The notes below the pieces were generated by a model. That model saw nothing but the letters and a program-made list of their open reading frames with translations, was not told where the DNA came from and ran no database searches. The translations under genes were made by a program, and so were the position numbers. DNA of 64,000 bases. It comes from an uncultured Pseudomonadales bacterium. Its GTDB lineage: Bacteria > Pseudomonadota > Gammaproteobacteria > Pseudomonadales > Pseudohongiellaceae. The stretch covers positions 62,001 to 126,000 of the forward strand of contig CALTDI010000006.1 of the NCBI GenBank assembly GCA_943842505.1. The letters are read 5' to 3'. Positions 54,994 to 64,000 of the stretch are shown one piece after another; the stretch's first letter is position 1; each line of letters starts with the position of its first letter.

Positions 54994-57378
54994 CTATGAG
55001 CCTAATCGATAGCGCAGCTTGATCGCTATTGTATCGACAATCCTGTCGTTCCATGACTGCTCAAGCAGAGTCGGAAATGTATCGAAGCTGTCTCTTGGTA
55101 GATTGCTCCCCCGAGTATATACAATGAATAGGTCAGATAGTGGAGCGATCTCCCAACGATATCTCGCCTGAAATGTGAGCCGGCTAATAACAAAGTCATC
55201 AGGCGTCGAATCTGGATTCGCCACCGGCTGCAGGAAGTCTCGACGATTCGGATTCACCTGCCAGAAACGATCTTCGAAGGCCTTCAGGGCTGTCCACTGT
55301 GCAGTGAAGCGTAACTGCTGCTTGGCAGAGATGAAATAGTTTGTCTCAAGCCGCGGTGCCCATTGGTGGGATTCAAAGCTGGTGTAGTTGCCCCCACCAC
55401 GGTGAACAAGCAACGCTTCTCTGTCGGTATAGTTAAGCGAAATATCGGTAGAGAATCTGTCATTGGCGCGCCACACTATGCCTGCGGAACCCTGAGTTCG
55501 AGCCGGCCCTAGCTCATCCTGGTCGAGGTTTAGATTCACGTTATAGGAAATAGCTTCTGCGCGGTTGGTGCTGTAACCGAGATTTGCACCCCATCGCCCT
55601 GTTATCCGAAAATCGCCAGTGCCGCGACCCAGTCTGTCGTCAATACGCTCAGGGAAATAGCGAATACTGTAATCGAGTTGGTTGTTGTTTAAGAAGTTGT
55701 ACCCCCGATTAAAGAATAGCCCCATTCGAACTGGCTGACCCTGTGTGTTCCACTGATTAGTGAAGAATACGCTAGTACTGCGTCCACGCAACCCCGGAAC
55801 ATTCGATTCGGTTTTGGAATAATTATAGTCCATATTCATCTGATCGTTTCGGGTCAGGAAACCAAGATCATTGATATCTAACGTGTCATCTATATAAGTA
55901 GAGCGCAGAGTATGCTGCACGCCCCTTCTGGGACGGTAGCTAACATCGGCGAAGCCACCAGCCCCAGTGACGCCTTCTACATCGCTATGCATAAGCTGCG
56001 CATCTACCACCCAGCGATTGTCGGCCGAAAAATAGTGTGCATCTATCGCATTCACGGTAGCGTCGATCTCAGGATGTGAAATATTGGTACCCATCCAACC
56101 TAGCGCACGACGACCACCCGCTCCGGTATTCTCATATAACACTCTAGCTATGGTGAAGTCTCTTCCCTGTGCCTGCAGGTGAACGCTAGTGCCGTCGTCT
56201 AGTTCGCCTCTGATCTCACTATCGTCTTCAGAGGCAAGCAGCGTACCGTAACGCCAACTGCCACTCTGGCCCGTGAACTTAACTGCGCCTAACAGCTCGG
56301 TGGGCATACTTAAATCAGTGGGGACAACATCTACATCACTAGGCACATCGTAAATAGCCGCGCCGCCGATACGGCGTGTGTTCAATAGCGAGACAGGGCC
56401 TCCTGGCCCTCCGCGCCCCGAGCTCCTCGGTGAGGTGTTAAAAATATCCTGCCCTTCGAGAAAGAAGGACCTTCGTTCAGGGAAAAACACTTCGAAGGCT
56501 GTCAGGTTGACCACCACATCGTCGGACTCTACGTTTCCAAAATCTGGATTCAGCGTTGCGGAAAGAAGCGTGTTCGATGTGGGACGCCAGAATATTTCTG
56601 AGCCTACCTTGAACTGAGCTTCGTTTCTTACATTATCGACTACGGTCGATGCAAACGGGTAATAGGTTAGTTGTCTGCGTGGCTCGATGTCTCTGAGCTC
56701 ATATTTTTCGAAGGCAGAGAGATACTGATTTACGGTACGCGGAAGCGCGGGATTAGACCAGGCCTCGCCACCGAGGTGACCCACCTGACGCTCGAAATAA
56801 AACCCAATCTGCCTTACGTCATCGACTTGCGGCAGGGGCATCATGGACCAGGGCACGAAGTACTCGACACTCCAGCCATCATCTAATGCCTGGGTGCGCC
56901 CATTCCAGGATCCATCCCACTGCATGTTCATTTGCCGCTCTGGAAGCAGAGACGCATCGGTCATGGAATCGCCAAGATTAATGCGCAGAAAATAGCCATA
57001 CAGTCCGCCGCCGGAGGCATCGATTCCGACTACGAAACCATCGCGATCTAACTGCGTGTCTCGTGAAGTCATGCGCGCCACCAGAGTCTCGGCTGGCTGA
57101 TAATTTATAGAAGAGATGTAGATGCCCCGCTCTGTATAGAACATACGAACGTGAGTCTCGTAGGGTGTTTCCGCCAGGGTGTCTGGGTTGATAACTCTCA
57201 TGCCATCGACTACTGGAAGATTTTCCCAGACCGCCTCGTCGACAAAACCATCTAGCGTGATATTTGCATCGCTCTCATCGATTCGAGTGAGCTGGGGGAG
57301 AGACTGTTGTGCTAATAAAGGCAAGGTAAACAGGGAAGACAGGAGACAAAGACTCATGCGGAGGTAAAACTTGGTCAT
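54994..57378 (-). CDS. DUF5916 outer-membrane protein with N-terminal CBM9-like domain
   Basis: A 794-residue exported protein. After the signal peptide, ITLDGFVDEAVWENLP to QALDDGWSVEYFVPW is a carbohydrate-binding family 9-like domain; the remainder, from YYPFASTVVDNVRNEAQFKVG through EVFFPERRSFFLEGQDIFNT, is the DUF5916 barrel, ending in IVDTIAIKLRYRLGS. Such proteins are large outer-membrane barrels of unknown substrate, common beside exported hydrolases in marine bacteria. The context here (GlpQ and a large peptidase) suggests envelope or nutrient processing. Confidence 0.85.
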   Translation of the reverse strand: MTKFYLRMSLCLLSSLFTLPLLAQQSLPQLTRIDESDANITLDGFVDEAVWENLPVVDGMRVINPDTLAETPYETHVRMFYTERGIYISSINYQPAETLVARMTSRDTQLDRDGFVVGIDASGGGLYGYFLRINLGDSMTDASLLPERQMNMQWDGSWNGRTQALDDGWSVEYFVPWSMMPLPQVDDVRQIGFYFERQVGHLGGEAWSNPALPRTVNQYLSAFEKYELRDIEPRRQLTYYPFASTVVDNVRNEAQFKVGSEIFWRPTSNTLLSATLNPDFGNVESDDVVVNLTAFEVFFPERRSFFLEGQDIFNTSPRSSGRGGPGGPVSLLNTRRIGGAAIYDVPSDVDVVPTDLSMPTELLGAVKFTGQSGSWRYGTLLASEDDSEIRGELDDGTSVHLQAQGRDFTIARVLYENTGAGGRRALGWMGTNISHPEIDATVNAIDAHYFSADNRWVVDAQLMHSDVEGVTGAGGFADVSYRPRRGVQHTLRSTYIDDTLDINDLGFLTRNDQMNMDYNYSKTESNVPGLRGRSTSVFFTNQWNTQGQPVRMGLFFNRGYNFLNNNQLDYSIRYFPERIDDRLGRGTGDFRITGRWGANLGYSTNRAEAISYNVNLNLDQDELGPARTQGSAGIVWRANDRFSTDISLNYTDREALLVHRGGGNYTSFESHQWAPRLETNYFISAKQQLRFTAQWTALKAFEDRFWQVNPNRRDFLQPVANPDSTPDDFVISRLTFQARYRWEIAPLSDLFIVYTRGSNLPRDSFDTFPTLLEQSWNDRIVDTIAIKLRYRLGS

Positions 57379-57672
57379 TTCTGTGCCCGGGCGTTAGCGC
57401 TTTATCGTCGAGACCTGCGAAACCTCTAGTAAGCGTTTATTCTTAAGTCTGCACTATATCTCAATAGTTTGCTAAATTACTAAATAGAAACAATTAGTTA
57501 CAAATTTTTTCAACAATGAACGAACTCGCTTTTCTTATATCGCCCAAGCTACTCGGCCATTGCCATGTTTCGTCATTATTGCGCTGCAGTTCGCCTTTAT
57601 TTGGCCCATCGCTTGTCAGATTACTGCGTTTTAATAAACGCTAATCCACTATCAATAGCTAAGGAGCATCCG
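57379..57672. other. AT-rich spacer upstream of the DUF5916 gene
   Basis: A 294-base AT-rich stretch that must hold the promoter of the minus-strand DUF5916 gene and the + strand small gene that follows. I see no convincing repeats or terminators in it. Confidence 0.4.
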
Positions 57673-57822
57673 GTGAAACTGTTTAAGAAGGGTCAGAATT
57701 GTCTATTTGTTGAGGAGGAGAGATATGAGTGGGCCCCAAAGAAGTCGAGTATGAATCGCCACCTGATCACGGTGTCGTTACTTTTCCTCTTTGCTGCCTT
57801 CCTGTTTAGCGCCCTGCGTTAG
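57673..57822 (+). CDS. Small tail-anchored membrane protein (49 residues)
   Basis: GTG 57673 has AAGGAG six bases upstream. The product has a charged N-terminal half (LFKKGQNCLFVEEERYEW) and a hydrophobic C-terminal helix (LITVSLLFLFAAFLFSALR), so it would sit tail-anchored in the membrane. A second strong ribosome site (GGAGGAGAG) inside the gene precedes an ATG at 57725 in another frame, opening a nine-residue frame that ends one base past an in-frame ATG (57751) of the small protein, suggesting a shorter 23-residue helical form by translational coupling. Unknown family. Confidence 0.5.
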   Translation: MKLFKKGQNCLFVEEERYEWAPKKSSMNRHLITVSLLFLFAAFLFSALR

Positions 57823-57844
57823 GTGCCAGAGGTGAAGTCAGAAT

Positions 57845-60800
57845 CTAGCGAGCCTGCAAGAGAACCTCAAGAACAAGTGACTGTTCGTCGCGAACTATGT
57901 CCAGGCTCACGGTATCTCCAGGCGCCGACTGGCGTAACAGATTGGAGTAAGTTTGAAGATCGTTAACGGGCTGCTCGTTGTAGTTCAGCAGGACATCACC
58001 GGCGCGCAGTCCAGCCACTTCGGCCGCACCACCAGGGGTTACATCGCTAAGCCGAACTCCGGGGCCGGCAAAGGCGAAGTCTGGCACCGTGCCCAGGCTC
58101 GCGGCCCTTTCTCCATTAACGGCGGTAGTCCTTTGTACCTGCACCGGAGCCCCGGCGAGGGTCACCCGCAAGGGTTCAGTATTATCAGCAAGGTATACGA
58201 CCGCCTCTTCCAGCCAAAGCGCGATATCCGACATGCCGCTTAGATCGAGCTTGTCGGCGCTGTCGCTCACCTGGTGATAGTCGGCGTGTACGCCACTAAA
58301 GAGATGAATCGCAGGTATGCCAGCATTGAGGAAACTCACGTGGTCACTGCTTGCTATGGTATTAGGGGGAAAGGTGGAATTTACACCAATGGTGAAGCCT
58401 ATTCCCTGTGCCATGAACGGCCACTCGTAGGCGCTATCGGTTGCGAAGACCTGAAGATCTCGCCCGTCGAGACGGCCTACAGCATCGAGATTTATCATTG
58501 CGTAGAAGTCTGCAGCGGTGAAGCCCGCTGGCGGGTCGTTCACAAAGTGCTGCGAGCCTAACAGACCAGACTCTTCACCGCTGAAGGCAACGAACAGAAT
58601 CGGCCTTTGTGGTGTAAAGGCACGCGCAAGCTGCCTGGCAACCTCAATCATTGCGGCGATACCCGCTGCGTTGTCATCGGCTCCTGGATAGTGTCGCCCA
58701 GATTCAATATCTATTCCGAGGTGATCATAGTGAGCACCGATAATCACAGGACGATTACTTAGGGAACGGTTCACGCCGGGGATCATTCCAATAACATTAG
58801 CCATAGAGACGTTACCTCTACCGGCGATGCTCTGGCTCCATTCGTGAATATAGGTCCCGTTCAGCGTTTGTAATCCCGCCGCTCGAAATTGCTCCGCTAT
58901 ATACTGTGCCGCCTTATCGATACCCTCACCACCTAGCCCTCTGCCCTCCATATCTGCAGAGGATAACTGCGTGGCGTGTCGACGTAATTGGTCTGGCATA
59001 TATTTTGAAGGCAACACTGCAAGCGGTTCCATTGTTGGCAAATTCTCGAAATCGATCGCAACCTGAAGGTCCGGTTTCAGCCATTGCATCGGTGACTCGG
59101 GGCTTGACCAAACTCCCTTCACATCATTGCTAGGCTCAGCACCCAAAAAACTCAAGAACGAATATTTGCCGTAGTGCGGCAGCTTCTCGATCATTCCCGG
59201 CATGGCGATCATCTGATCCACGTCGATGAAGCCCAGGGCGAGCTCGGCATTTGCAGGGTGGCGAGCGACTAGAACACTGCTACGGTTCTCAAACTCGACA
59301 TCGCTACCTGCCATGATGAGCGAGGATGGACTCGTCTGCACACCGTAGACACGACTGGCATCGAAAACCGTCTGCGCAAATGCATTGTCACGACCCAGCA
59401 CCCAAACCGATCGGTCCTGAGGGAGTTCGGTGATATCTTCAACATTGATTATTTGTGCATCTACACCCATGGCGAAGGACTCGACCATGCGTATCCAGTG
59501 CTGCCTATTCGACTGCGGCACCACGAAACTAATTCGCTCGGCTCCGAACAATTCACCAATCGTCGGAGGTGTCTCCTCTCGGTCCAGTGTGCGAAAAACA
59601 TCGAAGAATGGATCGACTAATACCGCCTGCAGTTGATCGTAATTATCGGCCATTACCCCTTCGAGTCTCTGACTGATATCGATATCATATATTGTTGGCG
59701 TGTCGCTTCCTTCGTAATAAAGGGCAACTGGCACTCTAAGCGTATAGGGGTCTTCTGGCTGAATCTGCGCAAACATGATTCTGGCTCTATTGCCAATGAC
59801 CTCTTCGACCGAAATAGATAGTTCGGGCGCACCGACACGATCCACCCATTGATCAAAGAAGGCGCTGAGGTCAAAACCACTGAGCTCGGAGAAATGCATG
59901 GAGATATCTTCGAAGGTGGCACGCTTGAACTTATAGTCTTGATAGAACTGGCGTAAGCCTGTCAGAAAGAGTTCATCACCCAATTGAATTCGCAGCATAT
60001 GCCAGAGCATCAGGGTCTTGCCGTAGCCAATAGCCTGAGAGGCAGCGGAGTTACGCGAGGTAAATTGAGACAGGGGAAAATCTACGTCTTCGGCCACATA
60101 GTTCTTGTATCTAGCCAACATCTCCTTGCGGTACTCATGGCCCAAACCATCCATCTCCTGAAAGAGATGATCCGCAAGGTAGGCAGTTAGGCCTTCGCTC
60201 CAATTGCCGGTTTCGTAGTCAGGATAGACACCGTTGCCCCACCAGTTATGCAGAATCTCATGGGGATATGATGATTCGAGGATGAAGGGGAAACGAATGA
60301 CCTGCTCGCCCAGAAGGGTAAACGAGGGCATGCCGTACCCTGTCTCCCAGAAGTTCTCAATCAGAGCGAATTTGCTGTAGGGATACTCACCAAGCAGCGG
60401 CTCATAGAGAGCCAGATAGCGCCCAGTGGCGTCCATGTACTTTGTCGCAAGATTCGGATCTGGGCTACGCAGATAGGCAAGCACCTCAACATCGTCCGCC
60501 TGTTGCGAGTATTCGGTGAAGTCGGCTGCGATCAGATAGACTTCTTCCATCGGTTGATCGCTACGCCAGCCGTTGCTCTCCAGGCGATCTCCCTGACTCA
60601 CCGCCGTCCAACTACTGGCAGAGGATGCGAACTCTACCCTCAGGTCGAAACTGATAAGTTCGCCTCCAAAATCGGGAACCCAGGCACTGCCTTTATTCAG
60701 ATAGACACCCTGCTCACTGATAATGCCGGAACTCTCGGCGAAGCTCTGGGCGTACTCGGCACTGGTTTGTTCGGCGGTATCGAAGATTGTTCCACCGTAA

Positions 60801-61210
60801 CTAAGAACGACTGTACTGGAGTTTCGCCTGGGTGGGCTGAGACTATACTGCGTGGTAGCGGCGGCTAAGCCACCGGTGTTATTTATTCCGGCAACGGTAG
60901 CGGCCGGATCCGCTGCGAGGGCTTGGAGACGCCGGGAATTATTGCTAATGCGAAGATTACTATTCAGAGAAAAAGTAAGCGGATTTCCTAACATGGAATC
61001 CGGCACGGTAACGGTATCTTCCACGGAGACCGATTGATTCTGCGGATCGAGGATTACTCTGAGGCTGTGATGAACGAGCGCCGGTTCACCGCCCTGATTA
61101 TCGACGCTAGCAGTACTATCAATAGTCTGCGCCGACACCCAGCCGACCTGCGCGGAGATTGCCCCCCACAGGGTCGCACTGACAATGACTTTTCGAAGCA
61201 GCTCTCTCAT
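57845..61210 (-). CDS. M1-like/M28 peptidase fusion with C-terminal PDZ domain
   Basis: A 1121-residue exported protein. After a signal peptide (VSAQT), an M1-like metallopeptidase domain carries HEILHNWWGN near residue 317 and the third zinc ligand in NWSEGLTAYLAD. A middle segment of about 200 residues links to an M28 aminopeptidase: GAHYDHLG, GADDNAAGIAAM, FSGEESGLLGSQHF, NLDAVGRL and HADYHQVSD supply the two-zinc site. The last 90 residues are a PDZ domain (GVRLSDVTPGGAAEVAGLRAGDVLL). Both peptidase sites look intact. M28+PDZ proteins are common, but fusion to an M1 domain in one chain is unusual. ATG 61210 is used; ATG 61228 is an in-frame alternative. Confidence 0.85.
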   Translation of the reverse strand: MRELLRKVIVSATLWGAISAQVGWVSAQTIDSTASVDNQGGEPALVHHSLRVILDPQNQSVSVEDTVTVPDSMLGNPLTFSLNSNLRISNNSRRLQALAADPAATVAGINNTGGLAAATTQYSLSPPRRNSSTVVLSYGGTIFDTAEQTSAEYAQSFAESSGIISEQGVYLNKGSAWVPDFGGELISFDLRVEFASSASSWTAVSQGDRLESNGWRSDQPMEEVYLIAADFTEYSQQADDVEVLAYLRSPDPNLATKYMDATGRYLALYEPLLGEYPYSKFALIENFWETGYGMPSFTLLGEQVIRFPFILESSYPHEILHNWWGNGVYPDYETGNWSEGLTAYLADHLFQEMDGLGHEYRKEMLARYKNYVAEDVDFPLSQFTSRNSAASQAIGYGKTLMLWHMLRIQLGDELFLTGLRQFYQDYKFKRATFEDISMHFSELSGFDLSAFFDQWVDRVGAPELSISVEEVIGNRARIMFAQIQPEDPYTLRVPVALYYEGSDTPTIYDIDISQRLEGVMADNYDQLQAVLVDPFFDVFRTLDREETPPTIGELFGAERISFVVPQSNRQHWIRMVESFAMGVDAQIINVEDITELPQDRSVWVLGRDNAFAQTVFDASRVYGVQTSPSSLIMAGSDVEFENRSSVLVARHPANAELALGFIDVDQMIAMPGMIEKLPHYGKYSFLSFLGAEPSNDVKGVWSSPESPMQWLKPDLQVAIDFENLPTMEPLAVLPSKYMPDQLRRHATQLSSADMEGRGLGGEGIDKAAQYIAEQFRAAGLQTLNGTYIHEWSQSIAGRGNVSMANVIGMIPGVNRSLSNRPVIIGAHYDHLGIDIESGRHYPGADDNAAGIAAMIEVARQLARAFTPQRPILFVAFSGEESGLLGSQHFVNDPPAGFTAADFYAMINLDAVGRLDGRDLQVFATDSAYEWPFMAQGIGFTIGVNSTFPPNTIASSDHVSFLNAGIPAIHLFSGVHADYHQVSDSADKLDLSGMSDIALWLEEAVVYLADNTEPLRVTLAGAPVQVQRTTAVNGERAASLGTVPDFAFAGPGVRLSDVTPGGAAEVAGLRAGDVLLNYNEQPVNDLQTYSNLLRQSAPGDTVSLDIVRDEQSLVLEVLLQAR

Positions 61211-61260
61211 TGCAATACCGTTCGCCATTACTCTTCAGTACTCAATCATCGTGACTATAA

Positions 61261-62473
61261 TTACAGTCCCAATAAATCCAACGCCTGTTGATGATTCCAA
61301 TCGCCCATATGAATCTGCGAAGTACCATCCGCCGTGCGCGTAGTACTCCAAGCTAACTTGTTACCATCTGGCGAGAAAACCGGGAGAATATCCGTGCCTG
61401 CTGTATTGGTAACACGAACCGGAGGATTGCTACCTTCGGGATCGATCATAAATAGTTCGAAATTAGCATTACCCAATATATTGCTAGAGTAGATGATGTA
61501 GTCACCGCTGGGATGATAGTAAGGGCCCCAGGAGACCATGGCATCTGCTGTTAACTGCCGTTGACCGCTGCCATCGACATTCATCGTCCAGATCTCGGCG
61601 CTGTTACCGTCCGGATTGAAGCGGCGCCAGACGACCTTGCTATTGTCTGGACTGAAGAAGGGGCCTCCGTCGTAACCCGGCGAATGGGTTATCTGTCTGA
61701 CATTGGAACCGTCGGCATCCATCAGGTAGAGATCCATGAAATACGATGCATCGTCGTCAAAGAGTTTCTGCTCCGCCTGACTTAAATTTCTCTGATAGGC
61801 CTCGCGATTGGATGCGAATAGAATCTGGCTGCCATCGGCAGAGTAAGAACCTTCTGCATCGTAGCCGTCGCTATTGGTGAGATTAACCAGATCATTGCCA
61901 TTGCTGTCGGCCTGATAGATATCGTAGTGACGATCATAGTCCCAGCCATACGGCCGGCTAACACCACTTTCTCGTATTGCGATTTCCTCCGCCTGCTTGG
62001 CCCGCGCATCCGGAGTCTTCGTGAGTAGAGGAAAACATGACCAGATCTTGAGTCGGGTGGATCCAGGCGCAGGTAGTAAGCCCAACACCGGGAGAGACTT
62101 TGCGCGAACTCCCACTATTCAGGTCCATCACATAGATCTGATAGAAAGGGTTATCACCGGTGGTCTCGCTCTGATAGATAAAGCGCTCGCCGTCGGCACT
62201 GAAATAGCCTTCTCCCGAGCGCAAACTGCCCTCGACCAACATCTGAGTATTGGCAAGCAACAACTCTTCGTTGTTGCCTTCCATAAGCTCGGTGGCAGGC
62301 TCGGGTGCCGAATAGCTGGCCGCCGCCACGCCGTCGGGTGCAGCCGATGAATAGCTCGCGCCAGCCGTGCCGTCCTGCGGTTGTGCAAGAACAGAGATGC
62401 CCAGAACACTGGGAAAAATGAAAGCGGTTGCTATCAAGGTCTTAACAAACTGAGGCCGAGTGATCTTATTCAT
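61261..62473 (-). pseudogene. TolB-like PD40 propeller protein, interrupted by one frameshift
   Basis: Two minus-strand frames form one exported propeller of about 404 residues. Part 1 (ATG 62473) has a signal peptide and blades LRSGEGYFSADGERFIYQSE and TTCAWIHPTQDLVMFSSTHED, then goes out of frame. Part 2 continues PDARAKQAEEIAIRESG, WDYDRHYDIYQADSNG, and PD40 blades AEGSYSADGSQILFASN, DGGPFFSPDNSKVVWRR and ILPVFSPDGNKLAWST. Removing the T near 62013 gives HEDPDARAKQ, the phrase expected for this family. These proteins resemble TolB but lack its N-domain; role unknown. Confidence 0.75.
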
Positions 62474-62532
62474 AATGAGTCCAATTCCAATTGCATAAAC
62501 TGACAAGCCAGTTTCGACTCGCCTATCACACC

Positions 62533-63531
62533 CTATTCAAATCGAAAATTCTGCTGCTGGGGGAATACACCAAACAGGCCACCGGTATGGATGAAAACTA
62601 CGTTTTTAGCGCCAGATAACTGCCCCGATTCACCCTTAAGTAGCTCGGCTACCATGCCATGAAAGGCTTTTCCTGTATAGACTGGGTCTAGAAAAAGGCC
62701 TTCGGTGCGACCTAGCTCGGAAATGATATCGAAAATTTCTGGCCCTGCTATTCCATAGCCTGCGCCCAGATAGCCCTCTACAGTCTTTATCCTCATCGCG
62801 TCCTGATCGAAGTGTTGATTGTATCGTTGCTTCCAGAGCGACACATCGTCGCGTATTTTCCTGTCGAAGTAGGCAGCGTCGTCGCTCACGTTAAAGGCGA
62901 CCACCTGACTCCTCATGCCCAGCATTTGCGTACCTACGATCAACCCAGCCTGTGTGCCACCGGAGCCGGTGGCGGTAACGATATACTCAGGCTCCATACC
63001 AAGATCGCTAAAATCCTGCTGCAATTCTTCGCTCGCCTTTATATAACCCCATAGACCTACTTCGTCGCTTGCCCCAACCGGAATAAAGAAGGCCTTTCCG
63101 CCTTGTGCCTGATAGGACGCCTGTAGCCCTGCGGCTAGGGCTTCATGACCACCCCATTCGCTCTGATTCAGGTAGGTAATTTCTGCACCGCTGAGATAGT
63201 CCATCAATAGATTACCCTCAGGAATCTGGGGTTTCTCGCCGCGCAAGATCAGATGTACCTTCATACCCAGCCGGGCACCGAGTATCGCCGTAGCTCGGCA
63301 GTGATTCGATTGAATACCGCCACAGGTGATTAGTGTGTCGCAAGATTGTTCCTGCGCCTCGGCGATACAGAACTCCAGTTTGCGAATCTTGTTTCCCGAG
63401 ACTTCGGTGCCGGTGAGTTCATCGCGTTTTACCCACACGGTGGTGTCTTCGAAACGCTGGGAAAATTTCTCCAACTTCGTAAGAGGTGTGGGCAACTGTG
63501 CCAATTTAATCCTTGCAGGCCATTCGATCAT
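62533..63531 (-). CDS. dcyD: D-cysteine desulfhydrase / ACC-deaminase-like PLP enzyme
   Basis: A 332-residue fold-type II PLP enzyme. The PLP lysine is K48 in TEVSGNKIRKLEF; other signatures are ITCGGIQSNHCRATAILGARLG, IPVGASDEVGLWGYIKA and TATGSGGTQAGLI, with VYTGKAFHGM and FIHTGGLFGVF near the C-terminus. The group includes D-cysteine desulfhydrase and 1-aminocyclopropane-1-carboxylate deaminase, which I cannot separate from sequence alone; D-cysteine desulfhydrase is the commoner proteobacterial member. ATG 63531 lies 12 bases from GAGGAG; a GTG at 63540 is an alternative start. Confidence 0.8.
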   Translation of the reverse strand: MIEWPARIKLAQLPTPLTKLEKFSQRFEDTTVWVKRDELTGTEVSGNKIRKLEFCIAEAQEQSCDTLITCGGIQSNHCRATAILGARLGMKVHLILRGEKPQIPEGNLLMDYLSGAEITYLNQSEWGGHEALAAGLQASYQAQGGKAFFIPVGASDEVGLWGYIKASEELQQDFSDLGMEPEYIVTATGSGGTQAGLIVGTQMLGMRSQVVAFNVSDDAAYFDRKIRDDVSLWKQRYNQHFDQDAMRIKTVEGYLGAGYGIAGPEIFDIISELGRTEGLFLDPVYTGKAFHGMVAELLKGESGQLSGAKNVVFIHTGGLFGVFPQQQNFRFE

Positions 63532-63574
63532 GTCTGTCACTGGCTCCTCGCCTTTTTGTTCAAAGGTAGAAAAC

Positions 63575-63610
63575 AAAAAACGGAACAGGAGCTAGTCCGA
63601 TTCCGTTTTT
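63575..63610 (-). terminator. Intrinsic terminator of the last gene in the window
   Basis: AACGGAA / TTCCGTT stem with a 15-base loop and a T-run on the minus strand, just past the stop of the gene at 63660. Confidence 0.75.
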
Positions 63611-63659
63611 GCTAGTTATCAGCCTGAAGACCCATAGAGCGGCTTCAGGACAATTTGGT

Positions 63660-63938
63660 TTACTTCTGGCTTGCGTCGTAGGTCTCAACACCACCCGCGG
63701 CACTTGGGGCCGCCGCTTCGCCAGTATCTAATGGCTTCAATGCTTCGCTATACAGAAATAAATCTGTCAGCACGGCTCTTAGATGAATGGACGCATTCAG
63801 GTTGTCCACAATCTCAGATCCGATCTTCTCTTGATTGAGAATAAATGCCAGAGCGGCACCTGCATTTCGGCAATCATTAGCAATAACTCTTTCGAAGTCA
63901 TCTTTACTGTCTGAGAGCGCAGTCGCGATATTGCTCAT
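63660..63938 (-). CDS. Hypothetical protein, probably truncated at the window edge
   Basis: 92 residues from ATG 63938, but the same frame stays open upstream to the end of the window (reading TGPGPHARPTIEGIAGA before the Met) and the AGGAG at that ATG is only two bases away, so the true start probably lies outside. The visible part is helical and acidic with a low-complexity tail (EAAAPSAAGGVETYDASQ). No family recognised. Confidence 0.5.
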   Translation of the reverse strand: MSNIATALSDSKDDFERVIANDCRNAGAALAFILNQEKIGSEIVDNLNASIHLRAVLTDLFLYSEALKPLDTGEAAAPSAAGGVETYDASQK

Positions 63939-64000
63939 CGCTCCTGCAATTCCCTCGATCGTAGGTCTGGCATGAGGACCAGGCCCCGTTTCGTTCTGAG

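Noticed and set aside
1..64000. tRNA, rRNA, CRISPR or insertion sequences
   Set aside because: No cloverleaf with a TTCGA arm, no spaced direct repeats of CRISPR type, and no transposase-like protein was seen.

Overview
The window reads as a continuous stretch of chromosome from a Gram-negative bacterium, most likely an aquatic or marine gammaproteobacterium. Pointers are TonB and DUF5916 outer-membrane barrels, many Sec, Tat and lipoprotein signals, PQQ dehydrogenases with c-type cytochromes, malate synthase G, a YnjBCD-type transporter and a MadLM/MatB malonate system. Base composition looks only slightly above 50% GC by eye. I see no rRNA, tRNA, insertion sequence, prophage or CRISPR array. 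The species cannot be fixed from the sequence.

Layout. 1-7.8 kb: the end of a MATE pump, small secreted proteins, a methyltransferase, a pirin/azoreductase pair divergent from a LysR regulator, and an M48 lipoprotein. 7.8-8.3 kb: a gene-poor stretch with palindromes and a strong hairpin. 8.3-16.4 kb: a DUF3667 protein, MscS, a cytochrome c/PQQ alcohol dehydrogenase pair, and the malonate operon madL-madM-matB. 16.5-21.2 kb: a radical SAM protein directly ahead of ynjB-ynjC-ynjD. 21.4-31.8 kb: a response-regulator phosphodiesterase, an exported aldolase, a thioredoxin-like selenoprotein, an NHL propeller, a cytochrome-fused PQQ enzyme and malate synthase G. 32-47.6 kb: exported hydrolases, two lipoprotein or secreted gene groups, a MarR regulator with a perfect operator, repeats and a long RNA-like hairpin, and a transporter. 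47.7-64 kb: FG-GAP and HNH proteins, an SDR, a large TonB receptor, a phosphodiesterase, a DUF5916 protein, a 1.1-kresidue M1/M28/PDZ peptidase, a TolB-like propeller and a D-cysteine desulfhydrase-like enzyme.

The most interesting feature is at 23908-25041. One reading frame is interrupted by a single TGA exactly where the first thioredoxin-fold cysteine should be (WASW-U-GC). Twelve bases later there is a hairpin with a bulged base and a GU-containing loop, like the SECIS of E. coli fdhF. This is best read as a selenocysteine protein.

Six genes are broken by single-base frameshifts, one of them twice (seven breaks). Nearly all can be repaired by changing a short homopolymer by one base. 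Either the underlying sequence has indel errors or this region is decaying; the reader should not assume those proteins are truly lost.
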